Shown: positions 1-5,227, counted from the first letter of the stretch. The stretch: DNA of 5,227 nucleotides from Ruminococcaceae bacterium UBA5579 (GCA_002425305.1 DILZ01000035.1:1-5227); one strand, 5' to 3'. The notes: a model not told the origin generated them from the sequence alone. Made by a program: numbers and translations.

Positions 1-86
1 CAGCGGGGCAGAGAGCCAAATAAAATAACAAAGCAATGAAAAGACAGACTTTTTAAAGGTTTCCTCAAGTTTTTTTGTAAAAACCC

Positions 87-115
87 TTGATTTTTTGACG
101 AAAATATGAGATAAT
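87..115 (+). promoter_or_regulatory. Sigma-A type promoter of the pseudo-ATPase/popT operon
   Basis: A -35 box TTGATT at 87-92 and a -10 box GATAAT at 110-115 are separated by exactly 17 bases. A TG at 107-108, one base before the -10, makes it an extended -10 promoter. Transcription would start near 121-123, leaving a leader of about 35 bases before the ATG at 158. A second -35-like TTGACG at 95-100 has no -10 box at a usable distance. A palindrome covers the -10 and the start site, so the promoter is probably regulated. Confidence 0.72.
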
Positions 116-138
116 ATAAAAGAGTATATTCTCATATT
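103..138. promoter_or_regulatory. 36-bp near-palindrome over the -10 box, probable operator
   Basis: AATATGAGA at 103-111 is matched by its exact reverse complement TCTCATATT at 130-138. Inside, after two mismatches, ATA at 114-116 pairs with TAT at 125-127. The symmetry centre lies between 120 and 121, next to the predicted transcription start, and the left arm includes the -10 box. The left arm would not be transcribed, so a DNA-binding dimer is more likely than an RNA hairpin. It does not match a CopY, Fur or PerR box that I can recognise, and no regulator gene lies in the window. Confidence 0.55.
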
Positions 139-157
139 ATAGGAAAGAAGAATTCTT

Positions 158-2629
158 ATGGCATATTTTTTTGATTTTAAACAAGACTACACGGGGCTTA
201 ATCCGAACAAGATCGACAATATGCTTTCGATGTACGGCTTGAATACATATACCAAAGCGCCCGGCGGACTTTTTAGGTCAAATTACGCCGATGTTTTGCT
301 GTCGCCATCGGTTTTGCTGATGTTGGTAGCAGGTGTGCTTTGTTTTTTCGGTGTTGGATTGGGCGCGGGTATCATTACGTTGGTGATAGTTCTGCTTTAT
401 GTTTTTGCGGAGCTGTATTTTCGAAAAAAGTCGGACGAGCGGCTGGACGAGATTGAAACGTCCACGGCGATGAAGTTCCGCGTTATACGCGGCGGCAAGC
501 TGGAGCTTGTGGAAAAGGAGTTTATCGTTCCCGAGGACCTTATCGTCGTTCAGGAGGGAGAACGCGTTCCGGCGGACGCTTTTATTTTGGAATCGCGCGA
601 CCTTACTGTCGACGAGTGTGTCTTTACGGGGAATAGTCAGCCGGCGCCGAAATACGCGGGGGCTATCTCCAAAAGCAGTATAAAGCCGACGTTTGTTTAC
701 AGCGGAACGTCAGTTCTAAGCGGCATAGCGATTTGCAAAGTCAGTGCTACGGGCGTTGATACAAAGCTGTATCAGCACCGCGGCGAGATAAAGGATCGTC
801 ACCCGTATTATACTCAGCTTGAAAAATTTGTAAGGTTTTGTAATCCGATATTCAGTGCTGTTGGTGTGGTGGTTTTGCTGCTCTTTACAATACTCAGGAA
901 AGTAGGAGGCAATGAAGTCATTCCATCGTTGATAAGCGGCATTACATTAGGATTGTGCTTTATTCCGACAGGAGCGGCTTCAATCATTCGTCTGTACTAT
1001 ACAAAGGGCGCAGTCAATTTGATCAAGAACGGCGCGATGATGAAATCCTTCGCTGACGTTGAAAAGCTTAATTCGCTTTCGGTTCTTTGTGTGGAAAAGG
1101 AAGGCGCGATATCAAAAAATTCATCGGAGGTACGCGGCATCTTTACAAAAAGCGAGGAATTGCTGTATAAGGTTGCGGCATTGTCGTTTGACAGAAACAC
1201 AAACGATCCGTCCGAACGTGCTTTGTTGGTGAAGGCGACCTTTTTTGACGAAAATATTGCGAACGTATACAAGGAGAACGAGTTTGTCGAAAAGATCCCC
1301 GATTTAGGTAATTCCATAAGCGGAGCTATATGGAAGGTTGGCGGCGAGAAGATATGCTGCCTCAAGGGAACGCCCGAGCAGGTCCTGCCGATGTGCCGGT
1401 TAAACGGTGACAAGCTGTTTGAGGTGAAAAATAAGTATGAAGAATATTACGCGAACGGCTGCAGCGTTCTCGCGATAGCGTGCGTCGACGCAGAATCGTA
1501 TAAAACGGAGATAACGGCGGGCTTTTCATATACGTTTGTTGGTTTTATCGCCTTTTCCGCACCGCTTCGCGATTCGGTATCCTCAGCGGTAAAGACTTGC
1601 CGCCGTTCCGGTGTGCGTATCGTGATGATGACAGAGGATAACCCAAGCGCGGCGGCTTCCACGGGAAGTATGATAGGGCTTTCCGTGAATAATGTAGTTA
1701 CCGGAGCACAAATCGAAAACGCTCTGAAAACGGGAGCAAATCTGGATCTGGACGCTGATATTTACGCAAAGGTTACTCCCGAACAGAAGATATATATTAT
1801 CAATAGATTGAAAAGCAACGGTGAAGTAGTGGCTATGATCGGCACGCGAACAAGTGACGCGGACGCTCTTGAGGCATCCGATGTCGGAATTACTATTGCG
1901 CAGCACGCAGCCAGCAATACCTACGAGGCTGCCGATATAGTGATGAATGATGATAATTTCCTCACGGTAGCGGAGATGATAGCCCGCGTAAGACAGATAC
2001 ACCGCAATATAAAGCGAGCCGTTTCCGTGCTGCTTTCGGGGTATATTGGATTGATTTTTATTGCTGTCGTAAGTATGTTCTGTAATGAGAATCTAATGTT
2101 AACGCCGGCGGTCATAGCAGTGATTACTATGGTATTCCTGCCGTTTGCCGCAATGGAATATTTGGGCTGCAGTATGGATATTCACTCAAATATGCCTCCG
2201 TCGGGTTTCATTTCCAATCGCAGGATCAATTTCCCGTATATCGGAAAATCTGCGCTTTTCGGTATTCTTACCGGAGGAGCGGCAGCTGCGTCATATTTGT
2301 TTAAATATTCTAATATGAATATAACATCAGCGAGAAGCTGTTCCTTTGTATCGTTTATGATTTGCACAACGGCTTTCGTTATATTGCGTTTTTCCGATGT
2401 TGAGCCATTTAAGGCGTTTTGGAACATATCGATGCTGCAAAAGATATATGCGGCGGTGCTTGTCGTGATCCCCGTTTTGCTGATCTATATTCCTCCGTTT
2501 AACAGAGCTTTCGGATTGGCGGCATTAGATCCGCTTGCTTTGATGATAAGTTTATTTACGGGAATCCTTCCCGCGGCGATATACTATTTGTTAAAGCGTT
2601 TCGTTATAACGAGCGAAAATTATCATTAG
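158..2629 (+). CDS. P-type ATPase-like membrane protein with degenerate catalytic motifs (probable pseudoenzyme)
   Basis: The order of parts is that of a P2-type cation ATPase: N-terminal segment with a GL..YGLN-type start, M1-M2 (about 47-88), actuator domain (about 105-200), M3-M4 (about 228-280), P and N domains (about 300-600), and M5-M10 (about 620-812). Fold markers remain: K314 after the phosphorylation site, KGTPE at 403-407, VTPEQK at 539-544, D567, DVGITI at 575-580 and the AADIV..DDNF stretch at 591-601. The active residues are gone. TGES is TGNS (157-160), PEGL is PTGA (270-273), DKTGT is EKEGA (313-317), DPPR is APLR (468-471), TGD is TED (492-494) and GDGVND is GTRTSD (562-567). 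Ion pumping by the normal phosphoenzyme cycle is therefore not expected. The frame is intact over 823 residues, about normal length. AGGAAAG at 141-147 precedes the ATG by 10 bases. It lies 48 bases upstream of popT. The role is unknown. Confidence 0.9.
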   Translation: MAYFFDFKQDYTGLNPNKIDNMLSMYGLNTYTKAPGGLFRSNYADVLLSPSVLLMLVAGVLCFFGVGLGAGIITLVIVLLYVFAELYFRKKSDERLDEIETSTAMKFRVIRGGKLELVEKEFIVPEDLIVVQEGERVPADAFILESRDLTVDECVFTGNSQPAPKYAGAISKSSIKPTFVYSGTSVLSGIAICKVSATGVDTKLYQHRGEIKDRHPYYTQLEKFVRFCNPIFSAVGVVVLLLFTILRKVGGNEVIPSLISGITLGLCFIPTGAASIIRLYYTKGAVNLIKNGAMMKSFADVEKLNSLSVLCVEKEGAISKNSSEVRGIFTKSEELLYKVAALSFDRNTNDPSERALLVKATFFDENIANVYKENEFVEKIPDLGNSISGAIWKVGGEKICCLKGTPEQVLPMCRLNGDKLFEVKNKYEEYYANGCSVLAIACVDAESYKTEITAGFSYTFVGFIAFSAPLRDSVSSAVKTCRRSGVRIVMMTEDNPSAAASTGSMIGLSVNNVVTGAQIENALKTGANLDLDADIYAKVTPEQKIYIINRLKSNGEVVAMIGTRTSDADALEASDVGITIAQHAASNTYEAADIVMNDDNFLTVAEMIARVRQIHRNIKRAVSVLLSGYIGLIFIAVVSMFCNENLMLTPAVIAVITMVFLPFAAMEYLGCSMDIHSNMPPSGFISNRRINFPYIGKSALFGILTGGAAAASYLFKYSNMNITSARSCSFVSFMICTTAFVILRFSDVEPFKAFWNISMLQKIYAAVLVVIPVLLIYIPPFNRAFGLAALDPLALMISLFTGILPAAIYYLLKRFVITSENYH

Positions 2630-2677
2630 GATACCTTTAATACTGTTTTTTAATGTCTGTTTGAAATTGGGAGAAAT

Positions 2678-3529
2678 ATGAAAAAAGCTATCGGCTATCT
2701 TAAATACTTTATCGGCGGTGTTGTTTTCGGTATAGCAAACGTTATTCCGGGGGTAAGCGGCGGAACAATGTTGGTTGTTTTCGGTCTGTTTGACCGTCTT
2801 ACGGAGGCGATATCGGGAATAAAAAAAATATTCAGCAATTTCGCTTTTCTGATAACGTTCGCACTTGGTGCGGGTACCGGAATATTGCTTTCAGCAAAGG
2901 TGATTGGTTCAATGTTCAATACCTACGCAATTCAGACGAATATGTTCTTTATCGGGCTGATTTTGGGCGGTATCCCGCTTATTTTAAGACTCGGCACCGC
3001 GGAGAGAAAAGTAAAGCCTTTGTGCATAATACCGTTTTTTATCTCTATGGCGGTCGTAATTACTCTCACAGTGCTTGAAAAGCATAATGTTTTCTCGATG
3101 ACAGCGGAAAATATTACAGGCTTCGATATGGTTTTCTCTTTAAAAATGGTAGTATGCGCTGCTGTCGCGGCTGTAACTATGATAATTCCGGGAATATCCG
3201 GTTCGTTTATGATGATGCTGTTGGGCGTGTACGAAACGATAATAGGGGCGCTGAACGATATGAACTTTTACGTTATCATACCGTTTGCGGCAGGCGCGTT
3301 AGTTGGTATAATTTTCGGCGCAAAGCTTATTTCGATACTCATAAAGAAAAACAAGCTTATGGTTTATTCTGCGATAATGGGAATGGTGGTAGGATCGGTT
3401 TACGCGATACTTCCGGACGGCTTTGGATTTAATCTTCAAACGGGCTATGGCTTTGCGTTTATGCTTGTAGGAATTTGCGCTTCGGTGCTGATCGATAGAT
3501 TGGGCGGCGCGGAAGGTGAGAAAAATTGA
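2678..3529 (+). CDS. popT: DUF368 family polyprenyl-phosphate translocase (PopT-like)
   Basis: This 283-residue, very hydrophobic protein belongs to the DUF368 family. Members in Staphylococcus aureus and Vibrio cholerae return undecaprenyl phosphate, the lipid carrier for wall polymers, across the cytoplasmic membrane. The family signature NVIPGVSGGT is at 21-30 and a second copy, MIIPGISGSF, is at 168-177. Each is followed by a hydrophobic run and a G-hydrophobic-hydrophobic-[DE] turn, showing the internal duplication of this fold. FFIGLILGGIP at 90-100 is also typical. About eight or nine hydrophobic segments are visible, and the length is normal for the family. GGGAG at 2669-2673 precedes the ATG by 4 bases, a rather short spacing. 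No terminator or clear promoter lies in the 48-base gap after the P-type ATPase-like gene, so the two are probably co-transcribed. The family call is firm. Substrate direction and specificity are taken from characterised relatives. Confidence 0.93.
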   Translation: MKKAIGYLKYFIGGVVFGIANVIPGVSGGTMLVVFGLFDRLTEAISGIKKIFSNFAFLITFALGAGTGILLSAKVIGSMFNTYAIQTNMFFIGLILGGIPLILRLGTAERKVKPLCIIPFFISMAVVITLTVLEKHNVFSMTAENITGFDMVFSLKMVVCAAVAAVTMIIPGISGSFMMMLLGVYETIIGALNDMNFYVIIPFAAGALVGIIFGAKLISILIKKNKLMVYSAIMGMVVGSVYAILPDGFGFNLQTGYGFAFMLVGICASVLIDRLGGAEGEKN

Positions 3530-3533
3530 TCAT

Positions 3534-3568
3534 AAAGGCTCACGGAGTATTTCCGTGAGCTTTTTTCT
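3534..3568 (+). terminator. Intrinsic terminator after popT
   Basis: A perfect 9-bp stem, GCTCACGGA (3538-3546) with TCCGTGAGC (3552-3560), has a 5-base loop and is followed by six T residues (3561-3566) and further T-rich sequence. AAA at 3534-3536 can extend pairing into the T run. It begins 8 bases after the popT stop codon and closes the left operon. Confidence 0.95.
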
Positions 3569-3591
3569 TTTCATATTTTTTCACGAACAAA

Positions 3592-3620
3592 CACCCTCCC
3601 GAACAAAGCGCGGGAGGGTG
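3592..3620 (-). terminator. Hairpin terminator of the tRNA operon
   Basis: A perfect 10-bp GC-rich stem, CACCCTCCCG (3592-3601) with CGGGAGGGTG (3611-3620), has a 9-base loop. Read on the minus strand it follows the tRNA-Arg CCA end by 6 bases and is followed by TTTGTT, an interrupted U-tract. It stands tail to tail with the popT terminator, so transcription from both sides ends in a region of about 90 bases. Confidence 0.78.
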
Positions 3621-3626
3621 CGTGAT

Positions 3627-3703
3627 TGGTACGCCCGGTGCGATTCGAACGCATGACACATAGCGTCGGAGGCTATTGCTCTATCCAGCTGAGCTACGGG
3701 CGC
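3627..3703 (-). tRNA. tRNA-Arg, anticodon CCG
   Basis: The minus strand folds into a full cloverleaf: acceptor GCGCCCG/CGGGCGT, D stem GCTC/GAGC, anticodon stem ATAGC/GCTAT, 7-base loop CTCCGAC, 5-base variable loop GTGTC, T stem ATGCG/CGCAC with loop TTCGAAT, discriminator A and an encoded CCA (3627-3629). The anticodon CCG is the complement of 3667-3669 and reads CGG. The first acceptor pair is G-U and the first T-stem pair (A49-C65) is a mismatch; the rest is regular, so it should be functional. It is the second gene of the tRNA operon. Confidence 0.96.
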
Positions 3704-3710
3704 GTATAAA

Positions 3711-3782
3711 AGTTGACAGTTGACAATTTACAGTTGAAAGTTATGATAAAAACTATCAACTATACACTGTCAACTGTCAACT
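3711..3782. repeat. 72-bp imperfect palindrome made of GTTGACA-like units, between two tRNAs
   Basis: AGTTGACAGTTGACA (3711-3725) is exactly repeated in inverse orientation at 3768-3782. Inward pairing resumes with AGTTGA (3732-3737) against TCAACT (3756-3761) and AGTT (3739-3742) against AACT (3751-3754), around a centre near 3746-3747. Each arm contains three copies of a short CAGTTGA-like unit. The whole fills the space between tRNA-Arg and tRNA-Lys except for a few bases on each side. It resembles a small non-autonomous palindromic element (MITE or REP type). No target-site duplication is obvious, so mobility is not shown. Confidence 0.75.
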
Positions 3783-3787
3783 GATTT

Positions 3788-3863
3788 TGGTGACCCACCC
3801 GGGAATCGAACCCGGGACACCTTGATTAAAAGTCAAGTGCTCTACCACCTGAGCTAGTGGGTC
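3788..3863 (-). tRNA. tRNA-Lys, anticodon TTT
   Basis: A complete cloverleaf on the minus strand: acceptor GACCCAC/GTGGGTC fully paired, D stem GCTC/GAGC, anticodon stem CTTGA/TCAAG, loop CTTTTAA, variable loop GTGTC, T stem CCGGG/CCCGG with loop TTCGATT, discriminator A and an encoded CCA (3788-3790). The anticodon TTT is the complement of 3828-3830 and reads AAA and AAG. It is the first gene after the strong minus-strand promoter, about ten bases downstream of the predicted transcription start. Confidence 0.98.
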
Positions 3864-3880
3864 ATTTATACAACGCTAAT

Positions 3881-3909
3881 ATTATACCAAATTATTTTGT
3901 GCTTGTCAA
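3881..3909 (-). promoter_or_regulatory. Consensus promoter of the tRNA-Lys/tRNA-Arg operon
   Basis: On the minus strand a perfect -35 box TTGACA (3909-3904) and a perfect -10 box TATAAT (3886-3881) are separated by 17 bases. TGG directly before the -10 gives an extended -10 element. The start site would be near 3874, about ten bases before the mature 5' end of tRNA-Lys. AT-rich sequence upstream of the -35 may act as an UP element. Such strength is expected for a stable-RNA operon. Confidence 0.92.
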
Positions 3910-3915
3910 GTGTTT

Positions 3916-3955
3916 TTTTAAAATAAATTAGTATTTTTTAAAATTTATTTTAAAA
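3916..3955. repeat. AT-only 14-bp perfect inverted repeat between divergent promoters
   Basis: TTTTAAAATAAATT (3916-3929) is followed after 12 bases by its exact reverse complement AATTTATTTTAAAA (3942-3955). It lies just upstream of the tRNA promoter -35 (3904-3909) and about 25 bases upstream of the -35 of the DUF951/prfA promoter (3980). It may serve as an UP element for both promoters or as a protein site. Low sequence complexity makes chance symmetry more likely than the length suggests. Confidence 0.5.
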
Positions 3956-3979
3956 TAAGGAAAAAATGCTGTTAAAATA

Positions 3980-4008
3980 TTGCAAAATACAGTAGATTGT
4001 GATATAAT
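3980..4008 (+). promoter_or_regulatory. Promoter of the DUF951-prfA operon
   Basis: A -35 box TTGCAA (3980-3985) and a perfect -10 box TATAAT (4003-4008) are 17 bases apart. TGA just before the -10 adds an extended element. Transcription would begin near 4014-4016. That excludes a TTG at 4012 as the start of the small downstream gene and supports the GTG at 4045. Confidence 0.88.
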
Positions 4009-4030
4009 ATATTGTGTATGTGTAAGTGGA

Positions 4031-4037
4031 AGGGTGG
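4031..4037 (+). promoter_or_regulatory. Ribosome binding site fixing the GTG start of the DUF951 gene
   Basis: AGGGTGG at 4031-4037 ends 7 bases before the GTG at 4045 and is the only purine-rich Shine-Dalgarno-like site correctly spaced from a start in this frame. The earlier in-frame TTG (4012) and ATG (4018) have no such site and lie at or beside the predicted transcription start. Confidence 0.65.
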
Positions 4038-4044
4038 CGATCTT

Positions 4045-4242
4045 GTGGATATATCGGTTGGCGATGTGCTTGTTATGAAAAAGCAGCATCCGGGCTGCGG
4101 CAGTGACCGAATGAAGGTCCTTCGTGTGGGTGCTGATTTTAAGCTTACTTGCGCGGGCTGCGGACGCACTTTTATGATCGCGCGGTCAAAGTGTGAGAAG
4201 AGTATAAAATTGGTTTTGCGCGGTGAGGATAAGGAGAATTAG
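4045..4242 (+). CDS. DUF951 family small protein (YyzM-like), probable zinc-binding
   Basis: The 65-residue product matches the DUF951 pattern: a V-G-D-V start, MKK..HP.CGS (11-20), VLRVGADFKLTC (25-36), CGR (39-41) and RSK.EK.IK (47-55). Cys18, Cys36 and Cys39, with Cys50 or His15, could hold a zinc ion; that is inferred from the C-x2-C spacing. The family is small, cytosolic and of unknown function, and is often encoded among translation or cell-cycle housekeeping genes in Bacillota. The open frame extends back to a TTG at 4012, but the promoter -10 box ends at 4008 and transcription should start near 4015. The GTG at 4045 has a Shine-Dalgarno site 7 bases upstream and yields the usual family N terminus. 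prfA follows after 44 bases without a terminator, so the two likely form one transcript. Confidence 0.88.
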   Translation: MDISVGDVLVMKKQHPGCGSDRMKVLRVGADFKLTCAGCGRTFMIARSKCEKSIKLVLRGEDKEN

Positions 4243-4286
4243 CGTTTCCGGAAAAGTTGATTTAAATTGATTTGGAGGAACGTAAA

Positions 4287-5227
4287 ATGACCGAAAAACT
4301 TGAAATGGCTGCCGCCAGATATGATGAGATAAACGCAAAGCTATCCGACCCAAAGGTTGTTTTGGACAACAAGCTTTATACCGAGCTTATGCGTGAGTAC
4401 AAAAATCTTACGCCGCTTATCGAGATGTATAAACGATATAAATCCGCACAGAGAAGTCTTGAGGACGCGGAGGCGGCGATCGAGGATGACGATCCCGAGC
4501 TTCGGAATATGGCGCAGGAGGAAATAACCGCCGCAAAAGAGGAGCTGGAACACTGCACCGACGAGCTTAAGCTTTTGCTGTTGCCGCACGATCCCGACGA
4601 TGACAAAAGCGTTATCGTGGAGATACGCGCGTGCGCGGGCGGAGAGGAGGCGGCTCTTTTTGCGAACTCGATGTTCCGAATGTATTCGATGTACGCGGCG
4701 CGGCAGGGTTGGAAGATAGATGTGATGAGCAGCAACGAAACCGAATTAGGAGGCTTTCGCGAGATAAGCTTTGGCGTAGAGGGCGAGGGTGTGTATTCAA
4801 AGCTGAAATATGAAAGCGGGGTTCACCGTGTACAGCGAGTTCCCGAAACGGAATCGCAGGGACGTATTCAGACCTCTACGGTGTCCGTGGCAATACTTCC
4901 GGAGGTCGAGGAGGTCGACGTTAATATCAACCCCGCTGACCTCACGATACAGACATACCGTTCAAGCGGCGCGGGCGGACAGCACATCAACAAGACCTCG
5001 TCGGCTGTGCGAATAATCCACAAGCCCACGGGAATCGTAACAGCCTGTCAGACTCAGCGTTCGCAGTTTCAGAACAAGGAGTACGCTCTGAAAATGCTCA
5101 AAGCGAAGCTGGTCGAGATCAAGGAGCGTGAGCACCTCGAAAAGATCGAGGACATCAAGGGCGTGCAGAAGGAGATCGCATGGGGCTCGCAGATACGTTC
5201 GTATGTCTCGACCTCAATGCTGTCGTC
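4287..5227 (+). CDS. prfA: Peptide chain release factor 1, 3' end outside the window
   Basis: RF1 recognises UAA and UAG in the ribosomal A site and triggers release of the finished protein. The first 313 codons of about 355-360 are present. Domain 1 is a helical, charged segment (about 1-100). A conserved EIRA.AGGEEAALFA-type block lies at 112-126. The codon-recognition tripeptide PxT is P186-E187-T188 within VHRVQRVPETESQGR, which marks RF1 rather than RF2 (SPF). The catalytic GGQ is at 230-232 in GAGGQHINKT, and the glutamine is normally methylated by PrmC. GGAGG at 4274-4278 stands 8 bases before the ATG. There is no promoter of its own in the 44-base gap after the DUF951 gene. After QIRSYV (302-307) the expected F.PY.MVKD block is not seen: the last residues read STSMLS. 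This may be an end-of-contig error or a small deletion. Confidence 0.97.
   Translation, partial: MTEKLEMAAARYDEINAKLSDPKVVLDNKLYTELMREYKNLTPLIEMYKRYKSAQRSLEDAEAAIEDDDPELRNMAQEEITAAKEELEHCTDELKLLLLPHDPDDDKSVIVEIRACAGGEEAALFANSMFRMYSMYAARQGWKIDVMSSNETELGGFREISFGVEGEGVYSKLKYESGVHRVQRVPETESQGRIQTSTVSVAILPEVEEVDVNINPADLTIQTYRSSGAGGQHINKTSSAVRIIHKPTGIVTACQTQRSQFQNKEYALKMLKAKLVEIKEREHLEKIEDIKGVQKEIAWGSQIRSYVSTSMLS

Noticed and set aside
1..39. Possible C-terminal tail of an upstream plus-strand gene, with stops in the three frames at 21-23, 26-28 and 37-39.
   Set aside because: At most 12 codons are visible and nothing is recognisable; no frame is favoured.
1..135. A minus-strand frame open from an ATG at 135-133 to the left edge, about 45 codons, with a hydrophobic stretch near the edge.
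   Set aside because: It has no Shine-Dalgarno site, overlaps the plus-strand promoter and palindrome, and other minus frames are open here too because of the AT-rich sequence. The GC-rich first 17 bases may belong to a neighbouring gene, but the strand and identity cannot be told.
997..1413. Long antisense open frame inside the P-type ATPase-like gene, and similar ones at 1447-1662, 1583-2002, 1921-2115 and 2182-2427.
   Set aside because: They are shadows of the sense gene: no ribosome sites, low-complexity or incoherent sequence, and the sense frame has clear family similarity throughout.
2630..2677. A separate promoter or terminator between the ATPase-like gene and popT.
   Set aside because: No -35/-10 pair with proper spacing and no stable hairpin with a T run could be found.
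3154..3432. 92-codon plus-strand frame inside popT.
   Set aside because: It lies out of frame within a well-conserved DUF368 gene, lacks a ribosome site and has no recognisable motif.
3711..3782. CRISPR array or attachment site.
   Set aside because: The repeated units are 7-8 bases, adjoin without unique spacers, and are arranged as one palindrome. No integrase or tRNA-end duplication is seen.
4012..4044. Longer DUF951 start at TTG 4012 or ATG 4018.
   Set aside because: The promoter -10 box ends at 4008, so transcription begins near 4015; neither codon has a ribosome site, and the family N terminus begins at the GTG at 4045.
4341..5016. Antisense and out-of-frame open frames across prfA.
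   Set aside because: All overlap the RF1 frame, which is conserved from start to near the window edge; their compositions (Ser- and Arg-rich) are typical of GC-rich shadow frames.

Overview
The window looks like chromosomal DNA of a member of the Bacillota, most likely an uncultured gut-type Clostridia. The evidence is a mid-range GC content, strong Shine-Dalgarno sites, sigma-A type promoters with extended -10 elements, a DUF951 gene placed before a clostridial-looking release factor 1, and a DUF368/PopT gene. The exact taxon cannot be read from the sequence.

Layout. (1) Bases 1-157 hold a left-edge remnant of unknown identity, then a promoter (87-115) overlapped by a 36-bp near-palindrome (103-138) that looks like an operator. 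(2) 158-2629 encodes a full-length 823-residue protein with P-type ATPase architecture in which nearly every catalytic motif is replaced, including the phosphorylated aspartate. It is 48 bases upstream of (3) a DUF368/PopT polyprenyl-phosphate translocase gene (2678-3529), which ends at a strong intrinsic terminator. (4) On the opposite strand, tRNA-Lys(TTT) and tRNA-Arg(CCG) form a small operon (3863 down to 3627) with a near-perfect promoter at 3881-3909 and a hairpin terminator at 3592-3620. A 72-bp imperfect palindrome built from GTTGACA-like units separates the two tRNAs. (5) A divergent AT-rich intergenic region holds a perfect 14-bp inverted repeat and a second strong promoter (3980-4008). 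That promoter drives a small DUF951 gene (GTG start at 4045) and then prfA (release factor 1), which runs off the right edge.

How the parts fit. The tRNAs, DUF951 and prfA are translation housekeeping. The part that is out of the ordinary is the left operon, where an intact but apparently catalytically dead P-type ATPase is paired with an undecaprenyl-phosphate recycling transporter behind a promoter that appears to be regulated. The protein has also lost the canonical P2-type ion-binding residues in M4-M6, so a regulatory, scaffolding or sensing role at the envelope is more plausible than ATP-driven transport. That role is inference; the motif losses are read directly from the sequence.
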